Assembly (NCBI RefSeq): GCF_019175285.1
Contig: NC_056528.1
Coordinates: 16,399,447-16,463,446, forward strand
DNA length: 64,000 nt
Direction: 5' to 3'
From: Sceloporus undulatus
Taxonomy: Eukaryota; Chordata; Lepidosauria; Squamata; Phrynosomatidae
A program made the position numbers and the translations under genes. This document shows positions 16,807 through 26,384 of this stretch, one piece after another. The first letter of the stretch is position 1. Every line of letters begins with the position of its first letter. The notes under the pieces are model-generated. The model had not been told where the DNA came from, searched no databases, and saw only the letters and a list, made by a program, of their open reading frames with translations.

Positions 16807-17267
16807 AAGAGTGAAGCAGGTCCCTTTTCTTTCCTGGTCCAGAATTAAGACCCCAAAAGAGTGATGGTTGGTCTGGAAAGAAGGCACCCAGCAAGTGCTG
16901 CTTTGAACTCTGGCAGCCCTGGAAGGAGTAGGCAGAGGTTTGCAAAACAGGGAAAAGTGGGACCTCCTTCCATGGTGACCAGAAGCGTCCCACATTTCAA
17001 CCCTCTGCCCAGGAGGAACTTCAAAACTAAGAAGCATACTTTTATCATTCATATGAGGCGTTTGGAGCTTTGACTTGGTCCAATGTTTGTCTTGAGCATC
17101 CTACCTTTTGCTGGAGTCCTGTCCTCCTTTTGCAATGAGGACCTCCGGTCACCCTGCGACAACTCCTGACCCAGAGAGGGAAAAACCCCAAAAGAGCAGT
17201 GGTTGTAGTGGAAGGAACAAACCCAGCAACTGAACCAAAGGGGCAGGAGGCTTCTCAGGGTTCATAG

Positions 17268-18040
17268 CATCAGAGAGTTGGAAGAGGCCCCACAGACACA
17301 AGGGCCATCTATTCCTAGCCCGTTCTGCCATGCAAGAATCACAGAGTTGGAAGAGACCTCAAGGGCCATCCAATCCAAGCCCATTCTGCTAGGGAGGAAT
17401 ACACAATCCAAGCACTCCTGACAGATGACTATCCAGCCTCAGTTTAAGGAGGAGACTCCACTACTCTTTGAGACATATTTCACCTGAACAGCCCTTGCTG
17501 TCAGGAAGTTCCTCCTAATGGTGAACTGGAATCTCTTTTCCTGTTGTTTGAATCCATTGCTCCATTGGGTCCTATTCTCTGGAGCAGCAGAAACCAAGCT
17601 TGCTCCATCCTCAATGTGACACCCCTTCAAATACTTAAACAAGGCTGTTGTATCACCTCTTAACTGTCTCTTCTCCAGATTAAAAATCCCCAGATCCCTC
17701 AGTCATTCCTCATAGGACATGGTTTCCAGGCCCTTGGCCATTTTAGTCACCCTCCTTTGGACACATGGCTCCAATTTCTCCACATCCTTCTTGAATTGTG
17801 GTGCCCAGAACTGGACACAGTACTGCAGGTGAGGCCTGACCAAGGCAGAATAGAGTGGGACTATCACTTCCCTTAACCTAGATACTATATTGATGCAGCC
17901 TGCCAATCTCCTATCAAAGCCCTCCTGAGAGATGGCCCCAGAGGAGACCCCAAATGCCATCTGGTCCAAACCCCATTCTGCCATGCAAGAACCACAGAGT
18001 TCGAAGTGACCTCCAAGAGCGATCAAATCCAACCCCATTC
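17268..18040 (-). mobile_element. CR1-type LINE, 3' end
   Basis: On the minus strand, 18,038-17,703 stays open and reads [20 protein letters not shown] and [12 protein letters not shown], the end of the CR1 reverse-transcriptase ORF (family usual: VRPHLEYCVQFW). The body continues through NFLTARAV-like sequence to a 3' tail with GGTCTCTTCCAACTCTGTGA, the typical CR1 terminus, apparently present twice. The 5' part is missing (5' truncation) and the ORF is interrupted downstream, so it is a dead copy. Confidence 0.75.
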
Positions 18041-18085
18041 TGGTTTCCTTCTTTCAAAGCCTGGCAGCCCTGGTGGGAGCAAGGT

Positions 18086-18350
18086 GTGTCTCTGTGTGTT
18101 GTGTGCCTTCAAGCTCTTCATGCCTTTTGGTGCCCCTGAGGCGACCCTAACCTGGGGTTTGCTTGGCCAGGTTTCTTTAGAGGATACACTGCCACAGCCT
18201 TTGTGCGACTCTCCTAAGGTCAGCCAATGGGTTTAATATGGCCATCCTGTCATAGGGTTTCCTTGGCCAGGTTTCTTCAGAGGAGCTTGGCCTTGGCCTG
18301 AGGCTGATAGAGTGTGACTGGCCTCAGGTCTCCCAAGTGGGTTTAAAGTG
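18086..18350 (-). mobile_element. Two Sauria SINE fragments
   Basis: GTTGTGTGCCTTCAAGC begins the first at 18,086. A second unit of the same body begins near 18,244 (CATAGGGTTTCCTTGGCCAG). Both are decayed and lack the tRNA head. Confidence 0.6.
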
Positions 18351-18357
18351 GCTGATG

Positions 18358-18482
18358 GAGGCTTCAAGCAGAGGCTGGAGGGCCATCTGTCAATGGGGAT
18401 GCTTTGATGGAGAGTTCCTGCATGGCAGAATAAAGAGGTCGGGCTGGATCAGGGCCCTTGGGGCCTCTTCCAACTCTAGGGT
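18358..18482 (+). mobile_element. CR1 3' tail
   Basis: CTGGAGGGCCATCTGTCAAT, GTTCCTGCATGGCAGAATAA and GGGCCTCTTCCAACTCTAGG are the standard CR1 3' end in plus orientation. Confidence 0.65.
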
Positions 18483-18531
18483 TCCCTGCCAAGGCCTTCT
18501 GGGTGAGGCTGAGAGAGTGTGCCTGGCCTGG

Positions 18532-18543
18532 GGTCACGTGACC
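18532..18543. promoter_or_regulatory. E-box/CLEAR-type palindrome GGTCACGTGACC
   Basis: Perfect 12-base palindrome containing GTCACGTGAC, the preferred site of MiT/TFE factors (TFEB, TFE3) and USF. It lies about 155 bases past the RAB14 exon-1 donor, within what looks like a SINE remnant. Binding is inferred. Confidence 0.5.
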
Positions 18544-18628
18544 AGGGCGGGGCTGGAAGGGCCCTCTCTGCAACCCTAATTATAATATGCAAATGAGTGG
18601 GGAGTGGGAGGGGCCAAGGGGGACCCCT

Positions 18629-18641
18629 GTTGCTAGGCAAC
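18629..18641. promoter_or_regulatory. RFX X-box GTTGCTAGGCAAC
   Basis: Inverted-repeat X-box with the 5-base half sites GTTGC / GCAAC around a 3-base spacer, matching the RFX-family consensus. Lies in the CpG island, just inside RAB14 intron 1. Confidence 0.5.
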
Positions 18642-18695
18642 GCCTGAGGAGAGGCCTCTGGGGCCTAGGCCTGCTCTCCTCCTCGTTCTCAGTAC

Positions 18696-18830
18696 CTGGG
18701 CTCGAGGGGCTGGTGGCTGGGCAGCTTGGCTCCGGGCGGCGGCGGCAGGATGTCTCCCTCCGAGGCTCCCTCTGTTTATCAAGGCGTCGTCGACTTAATA
18801 GCAGTAGCAGCAGCAGCACTAGGCCTCTTC
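18696..18830 (-). other. RAB14: Candidate RAB14 non-coding exon 1
   Basis: On the minus strand a GC-rich leader (GCCGCCGCCGCCCGGAGCC) runs into GAGCCCAG|GTACTG, a usable donor at 18,695. The matching acceptor is CTTCTAG|TGCCACAATGG at 9,837, seven bases before the start codon. The 5' limit is a guess. The placement fits the CpG island and the known leader-exon layout of the gene. Confidence 0.45.
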
Positions 18831-18989
18831 CTCCTCCTCTTTGCTTCTTTGTTTAATTGTTCAGTTTTAACTATCCCCCCTTTATTTGTTGTTCCTTTAT
18901 GATCTTTCCGCCCCTCCTCTTCCACCTCCTTTTCTCCTCCTCAGAGACAGAGAGAGAGAGAGAGAGAGAGGGACACACACACTTTATCC

Positions 18990-19000
18990 AAGATGGCGGC
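18990..19000 (+). promoter_or_regulatory. YY1 element AAGATGGCGGC
   Basis: Exact YY1 core. In CpG promoters this usually lies just downstream of the start site and reads along the transcript, so its plus orientation hints at a plus-strand start near 18,960-18,990. Confidence 0.45.
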
Positions 19001-19099
19001 GACCCCTTCCACGGGGTTTCCCCGCCCACTGGGAGGGAGCGCCCAAAAATGGGAGGGGTTTTGGAAAAGACGCGCGGGCGCCCGACGACAAGTGGAAAA

Positions 19100-19990
19100 T
19101 TGATCAAGGAAAGGGCGGGGTCTAAAGGAGACCGACACGTCGGTCTTCGGGAAGCGGCCTATGGGAGGAGCGGGTTGGGAAGGAGGCGGGGCGAAAAAGG
19201 GAGGGGTGTGGCTTGAGAGGGTTGTTTTGTTTTGTGGTTGAGGAAGAGGGAGAAAAGATTGGGAAAGCGCCTGCGCAGAAGGTGGTTCCTTGTTGCGGAC
19301 GGGGCGGGGCTTAAGGAAGACGGGCATGTCGAGAATGGGAAAAAAGGCCTATGGGAGGAGCGGAGGGAGAAAGAGGCGGGGCGAGGAGGTTTGGGTGTGG
19401 CTTGAGGGTTTTTTGAGGGAGAGCGCCTGCGCTGTACGGCGCCTGCGCAGAAGGTGATTCCTTGTACGGAGGGGTGGGGCTTAAAGAAGACGGGCATTTC
19501 GAAAGGGGGAAAGGAGCCTATCGGAGGAGCAGAAGCAGAAAGAGGCGGGACGAGGAGAGTTGAAACTCGACTGTTTTTGCGGGGTCTGGTTAAGGGAGGG
19601 AGAGCGCCTGCGCTGTACAGCGCCTGCGCAGAACGTGCTTCCTTGCTACGGAGAGGTGGGGCTGAGGGCGAGGTTTACGGAAGACGGGCATTTCTAAGGG
19701 GGGAAAGGAACCTATCGGAGGAGCGGAGGGAGAAAAAGGCGGGGCGAGGAGGGTTGGGGTGCGGCTTGAGAGAGGGAGAGCGCTTGCGCTGTGCGGCGCC
19801 TGCGCAGAAGCTGGTTCCTTCCTACTTAGAGGTGGGGCTTAACAAAGACGGACATGTCGAAGGGGGGAAAGGAGCCTATCGAAAGAGCGGGGGGAGAAAG
19901 AGGCGGGGCGAAGAGGGGCGTGGTTTGAGGGAGATTTTTTTTTTTAGAACTTTCGCGGCGGGAGGCGCCTGCGCAGTAGAAGGGGAAAGT
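19100..19990. repeat. Tandem array of about 175-bp promoter units
   Basis: Five tandem units, with anchors GCGCCTGCGCAG at 19,267, 19,439, 19,620, 19,796 and 19,965 (spacing 172, 181, 176 and 169), plus a partial unit before 19,267. Each unit repeats a GGTGGGGCTT-like stretch, GACGGGCAT, GCCTATCGGAGGAGCGG-like sequence and AGGCGGGGCGAG. Units differ by many substitutions, so the array is not very young. Confidence 0.85.
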
Positions 19991-20031
19991 CGTCGCTTGT
20001 TAACGGAGGGGAGGGGGTTAGTGGAGCCATA

Positions 20032-20042
20032 GCGCATGCGCA
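20032..20042. promoter_or_regulatory. NRF1 site GCGCATGCGCA
   Basis: Canonical palindromic NRF1 motif at the edge of the CpG island, just beyond the tandem array whose units carry the weaker form GCGCCTGCGCA. Confidence 0.55.
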
Positions 20043-20308
20043 CTTCAGGAAGCTAGCATTAAAAGCCCTCTCCTCAGTCGAGTCAGCAGTTACTCCGCTG
20101 TGCCACTAGTGGGCAGCCACACAATATGGCTTTGCCCCATTGAGGATGAGAGAATGTGACCCAGTGGGGCCTTTTTTACATTTGAATTTTATTTTTAATC
20201 TGTTACCTCACGGTACTCAAAAGTAACCTTTCAAAACAGTCCAAAAACATCACTTCAGATCTACACAGTTACAATTTGACTTCCCATAAATTCTTTACCA
20301 TTTAAATC

Positions 20309-20311
<3 letters not shown>

Positions 20312-20339
<28 letters not shown>
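20312..20339. repeat. (CA)n microsatellite
   Basis: Uninterrupted CA dinucleotides. Confidence 0.9.
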
Positions 20340-20344
20340 TCCAT

Positions 20345-20660
20345 ATTTGTGGGTTTGATTAATATGCCCTCTCTAGGAATCTCTAGGTCCTCCAGTGCAA
20401 CTCTGTGGTCAACTTTACTAAAAGTAGCACTGAAAGACCTAGAGATTCCTAGAGAGGACACTCCACAAGGCATTTGTCGCTCCTCCAGTGCAACTCTATG
20501 GTCAGAGTCTGTCAGACATTGACCATAGAGTTGCGCTGGAGGACCTAGAGATTCCTAGAGAGGTGTCCTCTCAGGTAAAAAACATGGTGTTATCATTATT
20601 TGCTGTTTTTCCATGTTCACAGGGGTCTTGTGCCCCTAACCCTAGCGAATATGGGGGGAC
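20345..20660. mobile_element. Fold-back MITE 'FB-E' with duplicated arms
   Basis: AGGAATCTCTAGGTCCTCCA and its complement GGACCTAGAGATTCCTAGAG occur repeatedly, and CTTGTGCCCCTAACCCTAGC closes it. It looks like one element with tandemly repeated arms. Confidence 0.55.
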
Positions 20661-20664
20661 ATAT

Positions 20665-20822
20665 TCCACTATGAAACCCATTGAGGGACCTTGGGCAAGA
20701 AGTCACATTCTCTCAGCCTCAGAGGAAGGCAATGGCAGACCTCCTCTGAACAAACCTTGCCAAGAAAACCCCATGAGAGGGTTGCCATAAGTCGGAAGTG
20801 ATGTGGAGGCCCACAACAATAC
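20665..20822 (+). mobile_element. Sauria SINE, 3' two-thirds
   Basis: CATTGAGGGACCTTGGGCAA, TCACATTCTCTCAGCCTCAG and GCCATAAGTCGGAAGTGATG. Confidence 0.7.
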
Positions 20823-21641
20823 TGATAACGTTCGTATTTATGTCACGTAACCTTAGCAAGCCTTAGCAAGATGTGTTTTGCTAGACTTTGCATCCTCACT
20901 AGCCAGATGGGAATAATGGGAGATCATATAGTCCAAGACCATGTTTGTGGAAGTCAAGGCTAGACAACCTTGCTCATTTTCACCCCTTTCTTTCCTTATG
21001 TCTGTATATTCTTATGTCTGCTTTTAGATTTAGAAAAAGGAGAAACTGGAAAGAGACGGAAAGACTGAGTCACGTCCAAACCGAGCGAGTAACAAATAAA
21101 CCGAGATAATGAGGAACCACAAGAGAGAGAAAGACTCTGAGAATAAAATGGAGAAGAGGGAAATGGTTTGCGGATGGCAAGACATTTCAGTATTGAAAAG
21201 AATTTGCCAATACTGGCACCTCTTTCGCCATTAATGTTATTCCTCATGGCTGGACAAAATGGCAGCTTCTCCCTTTTTGCACTTTGCAGTAAAAGAACAC
21301 ATTTTTAATCTCCTCTTAAAGCATTTCCACTGTTTCAAGAGTTAAAGTAGTCCAACGCTTCTAGTGGACAGGATGCTGAGAAGACTGATCTGGCCCATGG
21401 ATGATAGCAATGCAATGTGGATGGGCAATTTCTGTATTTTATTGGTTTGGTAAATCCAGTTGATGCCATATGTCTGCTGAAGACACAATTGGGTTTAGGG
21501 CAGTTGCTTGTCTCAAATTGCCTTTAAGGTGCCACCATTTGCCTTTTTATTGTTTTGCTGTCAAAGCTGCAACTGGAGCAAGATCTGCAGGGCATCGCTT
21601 CCTCTCAAAGATGAAAGATCTGCTCTTTGTGGTGTATCTTG

Positions 21642-21724
21642 CCAAGCAAAAAGATGCTAAAGAGAGAGAAAAGAAATCAGATTCTGGAAGAAGGCAGATG
21701 CACATGTATAAATCAAGGCCAGGC

Positions 21725-21760
<36 letters not shown>

Positions 21761-22030
21761 ATACTGCGTATATACTACAATACCAAGCAAAAAAGATGCT
21801 AAAGAGAGAGAAAAGAATCGATTCTGGAAGAAGGCAGATGCACATGTATAAATCAAGGCCAGCATGCGCATATATATATATACTGCGTATATACTACTGA
21901 TATAATACCAAGCAAAAAAGATGCTAAAGAGAGAAAAAGAAATCAGATTCTGGAAGAAGGGACATGGACATGTATGAATCAAGACCAGTATGCGCATATA
22001 TATATATATATATATATCAATTATCTTACT
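21642..22030 (+). repeat. Three-unit minisatellite with (AT)n
   Basis: CCAAGCAAAAAGATGCTAA begins units at 21,642, 21,783 and 21,908. Each continues ATTCTGGAAGAAGG, ACATGTATAAATCAAGGCCA and ends in an (AT)n tract and GCGTATATACTAC. Periods 141 and 125 bases. Confidence 0.85.
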
Positions 22031-22379
22031 AAAGGCTATATATATAAATGTGTGTGTGTTGCCTTTAGTAAGAGAATACATTTAAAAAGTGTATTCCTCT
22101 GAGTGCCAGGTCCAAGAACCAAAAACGAATGCCCACTATATTGCGCAGGTGAGCTTCTTCCAAGTAAAGTATGCGCCAACATGTTGCCTGTTGACCCATT
22201 ATAAGGGTGGAAAGAATATTCAAAGATATGTTTTTTAACACCCCAAAGCATGCTTTTTGAGTGTTGAGAAATGCTGATGGGAGGAATCCTGGACTGGTGA
22301 GACCAGTTATGACATCTGACCTTATGTGCACATGATGGCTGAAGACTCTTTGCTGGACTCAGAGAACCAGAAGAGTTGG

Positions 22380-22970
22380 GAAAGAGTCCAAAGTTCATCT
22401 AGTCCAACCTTCTGCCATGCAGGAACACACCACCAAAGACCTGGAGGAAAGGGTTATGAGCCTTCTCTGGGCTTCTGTCCTTAAGGGTTGGCTGTGATGG
22501 GAATCATAACATTGCAAGAGACCCCAAAGGTCATCCAGTCCCACCTCCTGCCATGCAAAGACTTGGAGGAAAGGGTCCTGAGCCTGCCATGCATCTTCTG
22601 CACCTTCTGCCCTGAAGGGTTGGTTGTGAAGGGAATCATAGCATTGGAAGAGACTCCAAAGTTCATCCAGTCCAACCTTTTGCCATGCAGGAACACACTA
22701 CCAAAGACTTGGAGGAAAGGGTTATAAGCCTGCTATAGGCTTTTACTCTGAAGGGGTTGTCTGGGGAGGGACCCATAGCATTGCAAGGGCACCCCAAAGG
22801 TCATCCAGTCCAACCCATGCAAAAACACACCCATTAGAGAAAACCCTTGCCTAAGAAAACCCAATGAGATTAAACTAAGTGGAGGAAAGGGTTATGAGCC
22901 TGGCATGTATCCTCTCCTGCACCTTCTTCCTTGAAGGGTTGGCTCTGGAGGGCTCTGCACCCTGGCCATC
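22380..22970 (+). repeat. Tandem repeat made from CR1 3' tails
   Basis: TGGAGGAAAGGGT starts units near 22,442, 22,564, 22,710 and 22,880. Units also share CATCCAGTCCAACC and GGGAATCATAGCATTG, which are CR1-tail words. Four copies of 120-170 bases. Confidence 0.7.
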
Positions 22971-23219
22971 CTTGAAGCCAGTGCTGCAGGTGGCACAAAG
23001 GTTTGGGTCGACACTGGCAATGCTTCTGCCTGGTTAACAGGGCTCTTGGAGCCTGTTTCCTTCCTGGGCATGGGGTGGGTGGGTGCCCCATGGGAGGAAG
23101 GGTGTGACCCCCTGGTCCCTGCCCTCGGGCAGCCCAACATTTTGGGACGGCAGCTGCCAAGCCAAGCCAAGCATCACCAACTTTCCTTAGAGGGCTTTGC
23201 TGGGCGTGGAAGAGGAGAA

Positions 23220-23358
23220 ATGCCCGCCCCAGCCCAGCCCTGCCCAGCTCTCTTTCCCTTTCTCTCCTTCTTCCCTGCTGCTCACTCCTTCCTTCCAGCC
23301 CCTTTATTCTCTGGGTTGCAATCCTCTGGACTGAGCAAAGTTGTATTTTGCATCGACA
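23220..23358 (+). promoter_or_regulatory. Candidate non-coding first exon of cytoplasmic GSN
   Basis: A moderately GC-rich, repeat-free stretch with a long pyrimidine run ends GCATCGACAG|GTAGGATT, a good donor. In mammals cytoplasmic GSN uses leader exons far upstream of the plasma exon, between RAB14 and the coding part. The upstream limit and the identity are inference. Confidence 0.3.
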
Positions 23359-23513
23359 GGTAGGATTCTGGAGTAAATCTGGAGGAGAGGATGGGGTTGC
23401 GGGGGTGAGAGAGAGAAAAAGGATATTTTGGGGGATAAATCTGGGTTTGGTTCCCTCCCTTCTAGGGGTCTGGATCTGTCCCAGACAACGAAAAGGATCT
23501 CCAGTCCTCATCC

Positions 23514-23780
23514 CTCCAAATGGATCAAGGAAAGTACTCTGAAATTATAAAGTTACCCAACAATGTGGATTGCAATTGCCAAGACTGTTCACGAAACCCC
23601 CCAAATGAGCAGTTTTGCATTGTTTCCAACGAGAGATGGAGCACACAGTGTGCCCCCCCCCCCAGACAAATCAGAACAAGGACTTCCCAAAAACAACTGG
23701 ATACGTTGCATATATATATATATATAGAGAGAGAGAGATGCCATGGTACTTTCTTGATACTTTCCTTGATCCATTTGGAG
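23514..23780. mobile_element. 267-bp fold-back element
   Basis: A perfect 23-base inverted repeat at 23,514-23,536 and 23,758-23,780 (starts CTCCAAATGGATCAAGG) flanks a 221-base core with a C13 run and (TA)n(GA)n. No target duplication was obvious. Unlike the other fold-back families here. Confidence 0.55.
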
Positions 23781-23946
23781 GTTGTTGTCCCGCTTTTTTT
23801 TAGTCCTGCATTTTAACTTTAGTATATTTTTATGGGATTTTATCCTGCTCTTAGATGATTTTTAATTGTTATAAGTGTTCTTAAATAAAGTTTATCTGTG
23901 AGCCACTGCCTTGGGACCCTTCTGGGATAAAAGGTGGCATACAAAT

Positions 23947-24024
23947 GAGATGATTGATAGATAGATAGATAGATAGATGAGAGAGAGAGGCAGATAGGCA
24001 GAGAGACAAGATAGATAGATAGAT

Positions 24025-24074
<50 letters not shown>

Positions 24075-24205
24075 ATAACAGACAGCTGACAGATAGATAG
24101 ACAGACAGACAGACAGACATGATAGATATATAGATAGACAGACAGACAGACAGAGACAAGATAGATGGAATAACAGACAGCTGATGATGATAGATAGATA
24201 GATAG
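23947..24205. repeat. (GATA)n / (GACA)n tract
   Basis: Long interrupted GATAGATA and GACAGACA arrays over about 260 bases. Confidence 0.9.
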
Positions 24206-24559
24206 AGTAGATGATAAAGCCAAATGGAGATGTGCCCATCCCTTCCTAGCTTGGTTTGCATTCAGATGTTGTTTGATGGAAGGGGGGACCCATATATACA
24301 CAAGGATGGGGGGGCATGATCTTGCTGCTTTGAGGCTTTTTAGGGGGAGAAAGAAGGGTGCCAAATCCAACTGGATGGGCATCTTTGGCAAAGAAAATGA
24401 GTGGGTGGGTGAGATTGAAAGCCACCAGTTTTTGTTTCTAGGAGACTTTTATGGGATGAGTGGAGAGGAGGAGAAAGTGGAGTAGACCCTGGGGGGAGAT
24501 CAGCCTCCACATCCCCCCAAAAAAATCTGATCCTGGATTTGGAATTGAAGTCATTTGTT

Positions 24560-24872
24560 GTTGGTGTGTGCCTTCAAGTCCTTTCCAACTCAGGGCAACC
24601 CCAAGGCCAACAAAAGGCTCTTGACAAGAAAGAGTGGGACAGTAATAAAGCCATTGCTGTTGGGTGCCTTCAAGTCATTTCTGATGCCTGGTGACCCCAT
24701 CATGGGGTCTTCCTGGCCAGATATGTTCAGAAAGGGTTGGTCTTTGCCTTCCTCTGAGGCTGAGAGAGTGTGACTTGCCCATGGTCACTCAGTGGGTTGC
24801 CATGGCTGAGCTAGGATTCGAACTGGAGTCCAGAGTCCAACACTCAGACCATTGCACCATACTAGGTCCCCA
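24560..24872 (-). mobile_element. Sauria SINE, with a second head fragment
   Basis: 24,655-24,872 is nearly full length in minus orientation (GTCATTTCTGATGCCTGGTG to CAACACTCAGACCATTGCAC). 24,560-24,605 is a short duplicate of its tail end. Confidence 0.7.
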
Positions 24873-24879
24873 AATAAAG

Positions 24880-25845
24880 CCAGACTGTATATCCGGTAAC
24901 AAACCTCTGACACAGAAGTTCCTCTTTGTTGCAAGGTCTTTGAAAACCTGTTCAGCCTTCTTTCTTCCTGCTTGACCACTGTCTTGCTGGAAGGTTTTTA
25001 TTATAACAGCATTGGCATTTTTGAAATAGCGTTGGTGGATGGTAAAGGAAGGCTGGAGAAAACAAACAGTGGTTTGAATCCGGATAAGCCTTCCTTATCT
25101 CCTTGTATGTGATAACCGGCCGTTGTAATGCCAGAACATTTGTATGATCAGCCACAGACAATGTCGCTTTTACCTGCCGCTGCAACAGGAGAAAAGCTGC
25201 AAGACACAGACTTTTCCCCTTCTGCCAAGTTTGAAAAATATATAACAATAAAATAAAGTATCTGCGTGTCTCCGGATGACGTAGCTTTTCTGGACACCAC
25301 GCCAAACGCTTCCAAATCGGACCGAAAGTTTTTGGTTGTTGTCCGAGTTGCAAGGCCAAGTTTCAATTGAAATGCCAGTTTTGTTCACTAGAAGCAAAAA
25401 GGGGCCTGCCATAACTCATTGATCTACTAAGATCCCAAGTTGGAAAAGTCAGAGCGATATAATATAGTTGCAAAGATTTCTGAGGTTTTAGAAAAGGTGG
25501 CGAAAAGGTGGAAAAGCAACCTCTAAGGTAGTGCTTGGAAAACCCCTGAGTTTAAAAAGGGGGTGCAGGAAAACAAGAGACCCTTTAAGCTACTTTTGGG
25601 GTGCAAGGTAGGACCCTCAGAATGAAGGGCTTCGCTTCAGTTAGTTCTCCAAAAAACATTAAATCCAGACTCTACAGATTTACTATTGACACTTTGCAGA
25701 AGATCAAAACCCAAGAGAGACAAAATAGCAAAGCAGGCAACTGTTTTGAAGCAGTGGATACAAATATATGTCCTAAAAGGAAGCTAAAACCATACATGTT
25801 AACTTTCCATGCCATTTTTAAACAGACTGAAACTTTCTGAGCATT
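24880..25845. other. Intergenic stretch, nothing recognised
   Basis: Unique-looking sequence on both strands; I see no exon, repeat family or RNA gene. Confidence 0.4.
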
Positions 25846-25849
25846 TGAA

Positions 25850-26235
25850 CTTGGCATCCCATTCATGGAAAACACACACAAACATAGGCATCTGAGTTAA
25901 ATGCCTATAATTGAGTCAGATCATAGGTTTGTCTGGATCTGTAATATCTACCCTGTTTGGCATCAGCTTCCTAGGCTTTTGAATGGTAGAATATATGGAG
26001 GTATTGTGGAGTAAACATGAGACTTTCTACCTTAAAATCAGATGTTCTACTACCAAACTAGGGACCAAAATGCCCCTCAAAGGCACCAGATTCCATCACA
26101 TCTCCAAAGCTGAGCAGGGCCAGCTCCAGTTAGGCTATATTTCAGAGGATGAAACTGGTCAAACCACCTCTGCCTAGGAAAAATCTTACAACATTCACTG
26201 GGTCGCCATAAATCGCCAGGTATCTTTTCCACCAT
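25850..26235 (+). mobile_element. Composite 5S-rRNA-derived SINE with leader
   Basis: Leader 25,850-26,070 (CATCCCATTCATGGAAAACA, TTGAGTCAGATCA), then a shortened 5S-like section (CACATCTCCAAAGCTGAGCA) and a tail with TTTCAGAGGATGAAACTGG. Matches 10,255-10,640 along its length, in the opposite orientation. Confidence 0.6.
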
Positions 26236-26384
26236 GATGCTGCTTCTGGCCTTTTTGAATGCTTGGCTGGGAAAATGGCAGTGGAGGCACCTCTTTGGTG
26301 CCAAGAGTCATTGGGCTGAGAAGGATCTGAAGAAGACATTTCTGCATGAAGACAGTAAACGTCGCTCTTTACATTCTTGGTTGC

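Larger units (their letters stand above)
18480..20080. promoter_or_regulatory. CpG island, presumed RAB14 promoter (possibly bidirectional)
   Basis: Sharp rise in G+C and CpG against AT-rich flanks, with many GC boxes (GGGGCGGGGC, GGGCGGGG) and no CpG decay. It lies where RAB14 exon 1 is expected and upstream of GSN. It includes the individual sites listed separately and a tandem array in its right half. Confidence 0.75.

Noticed and set aside
17703-18038. Apparent host protein with [11 protein letters not shown]
   Set aside because: It is the C-terminal part of the CR1 LINE reverse-transcriptase ORF, not a host gene.
19454-20032. Open frame of 192 codons on the plus strand in the CpG island
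   Set aside because: It runs through the tandem promoter array; the Arg/Gly-rich translation reflects GC-rich repeats, and there is no homologue or splice support.
22870-23511. 213-codon minus-strand open frame
   Set aside because: It overlaps the CR1-tail tandem repeat and a GC-rich region; low-complexity composition, no family.
23840-24391. Tyr/Ser/Leu-rich frames on the minus strand
   Set aside because: Pure translation of the (GATA)n microsatellite.
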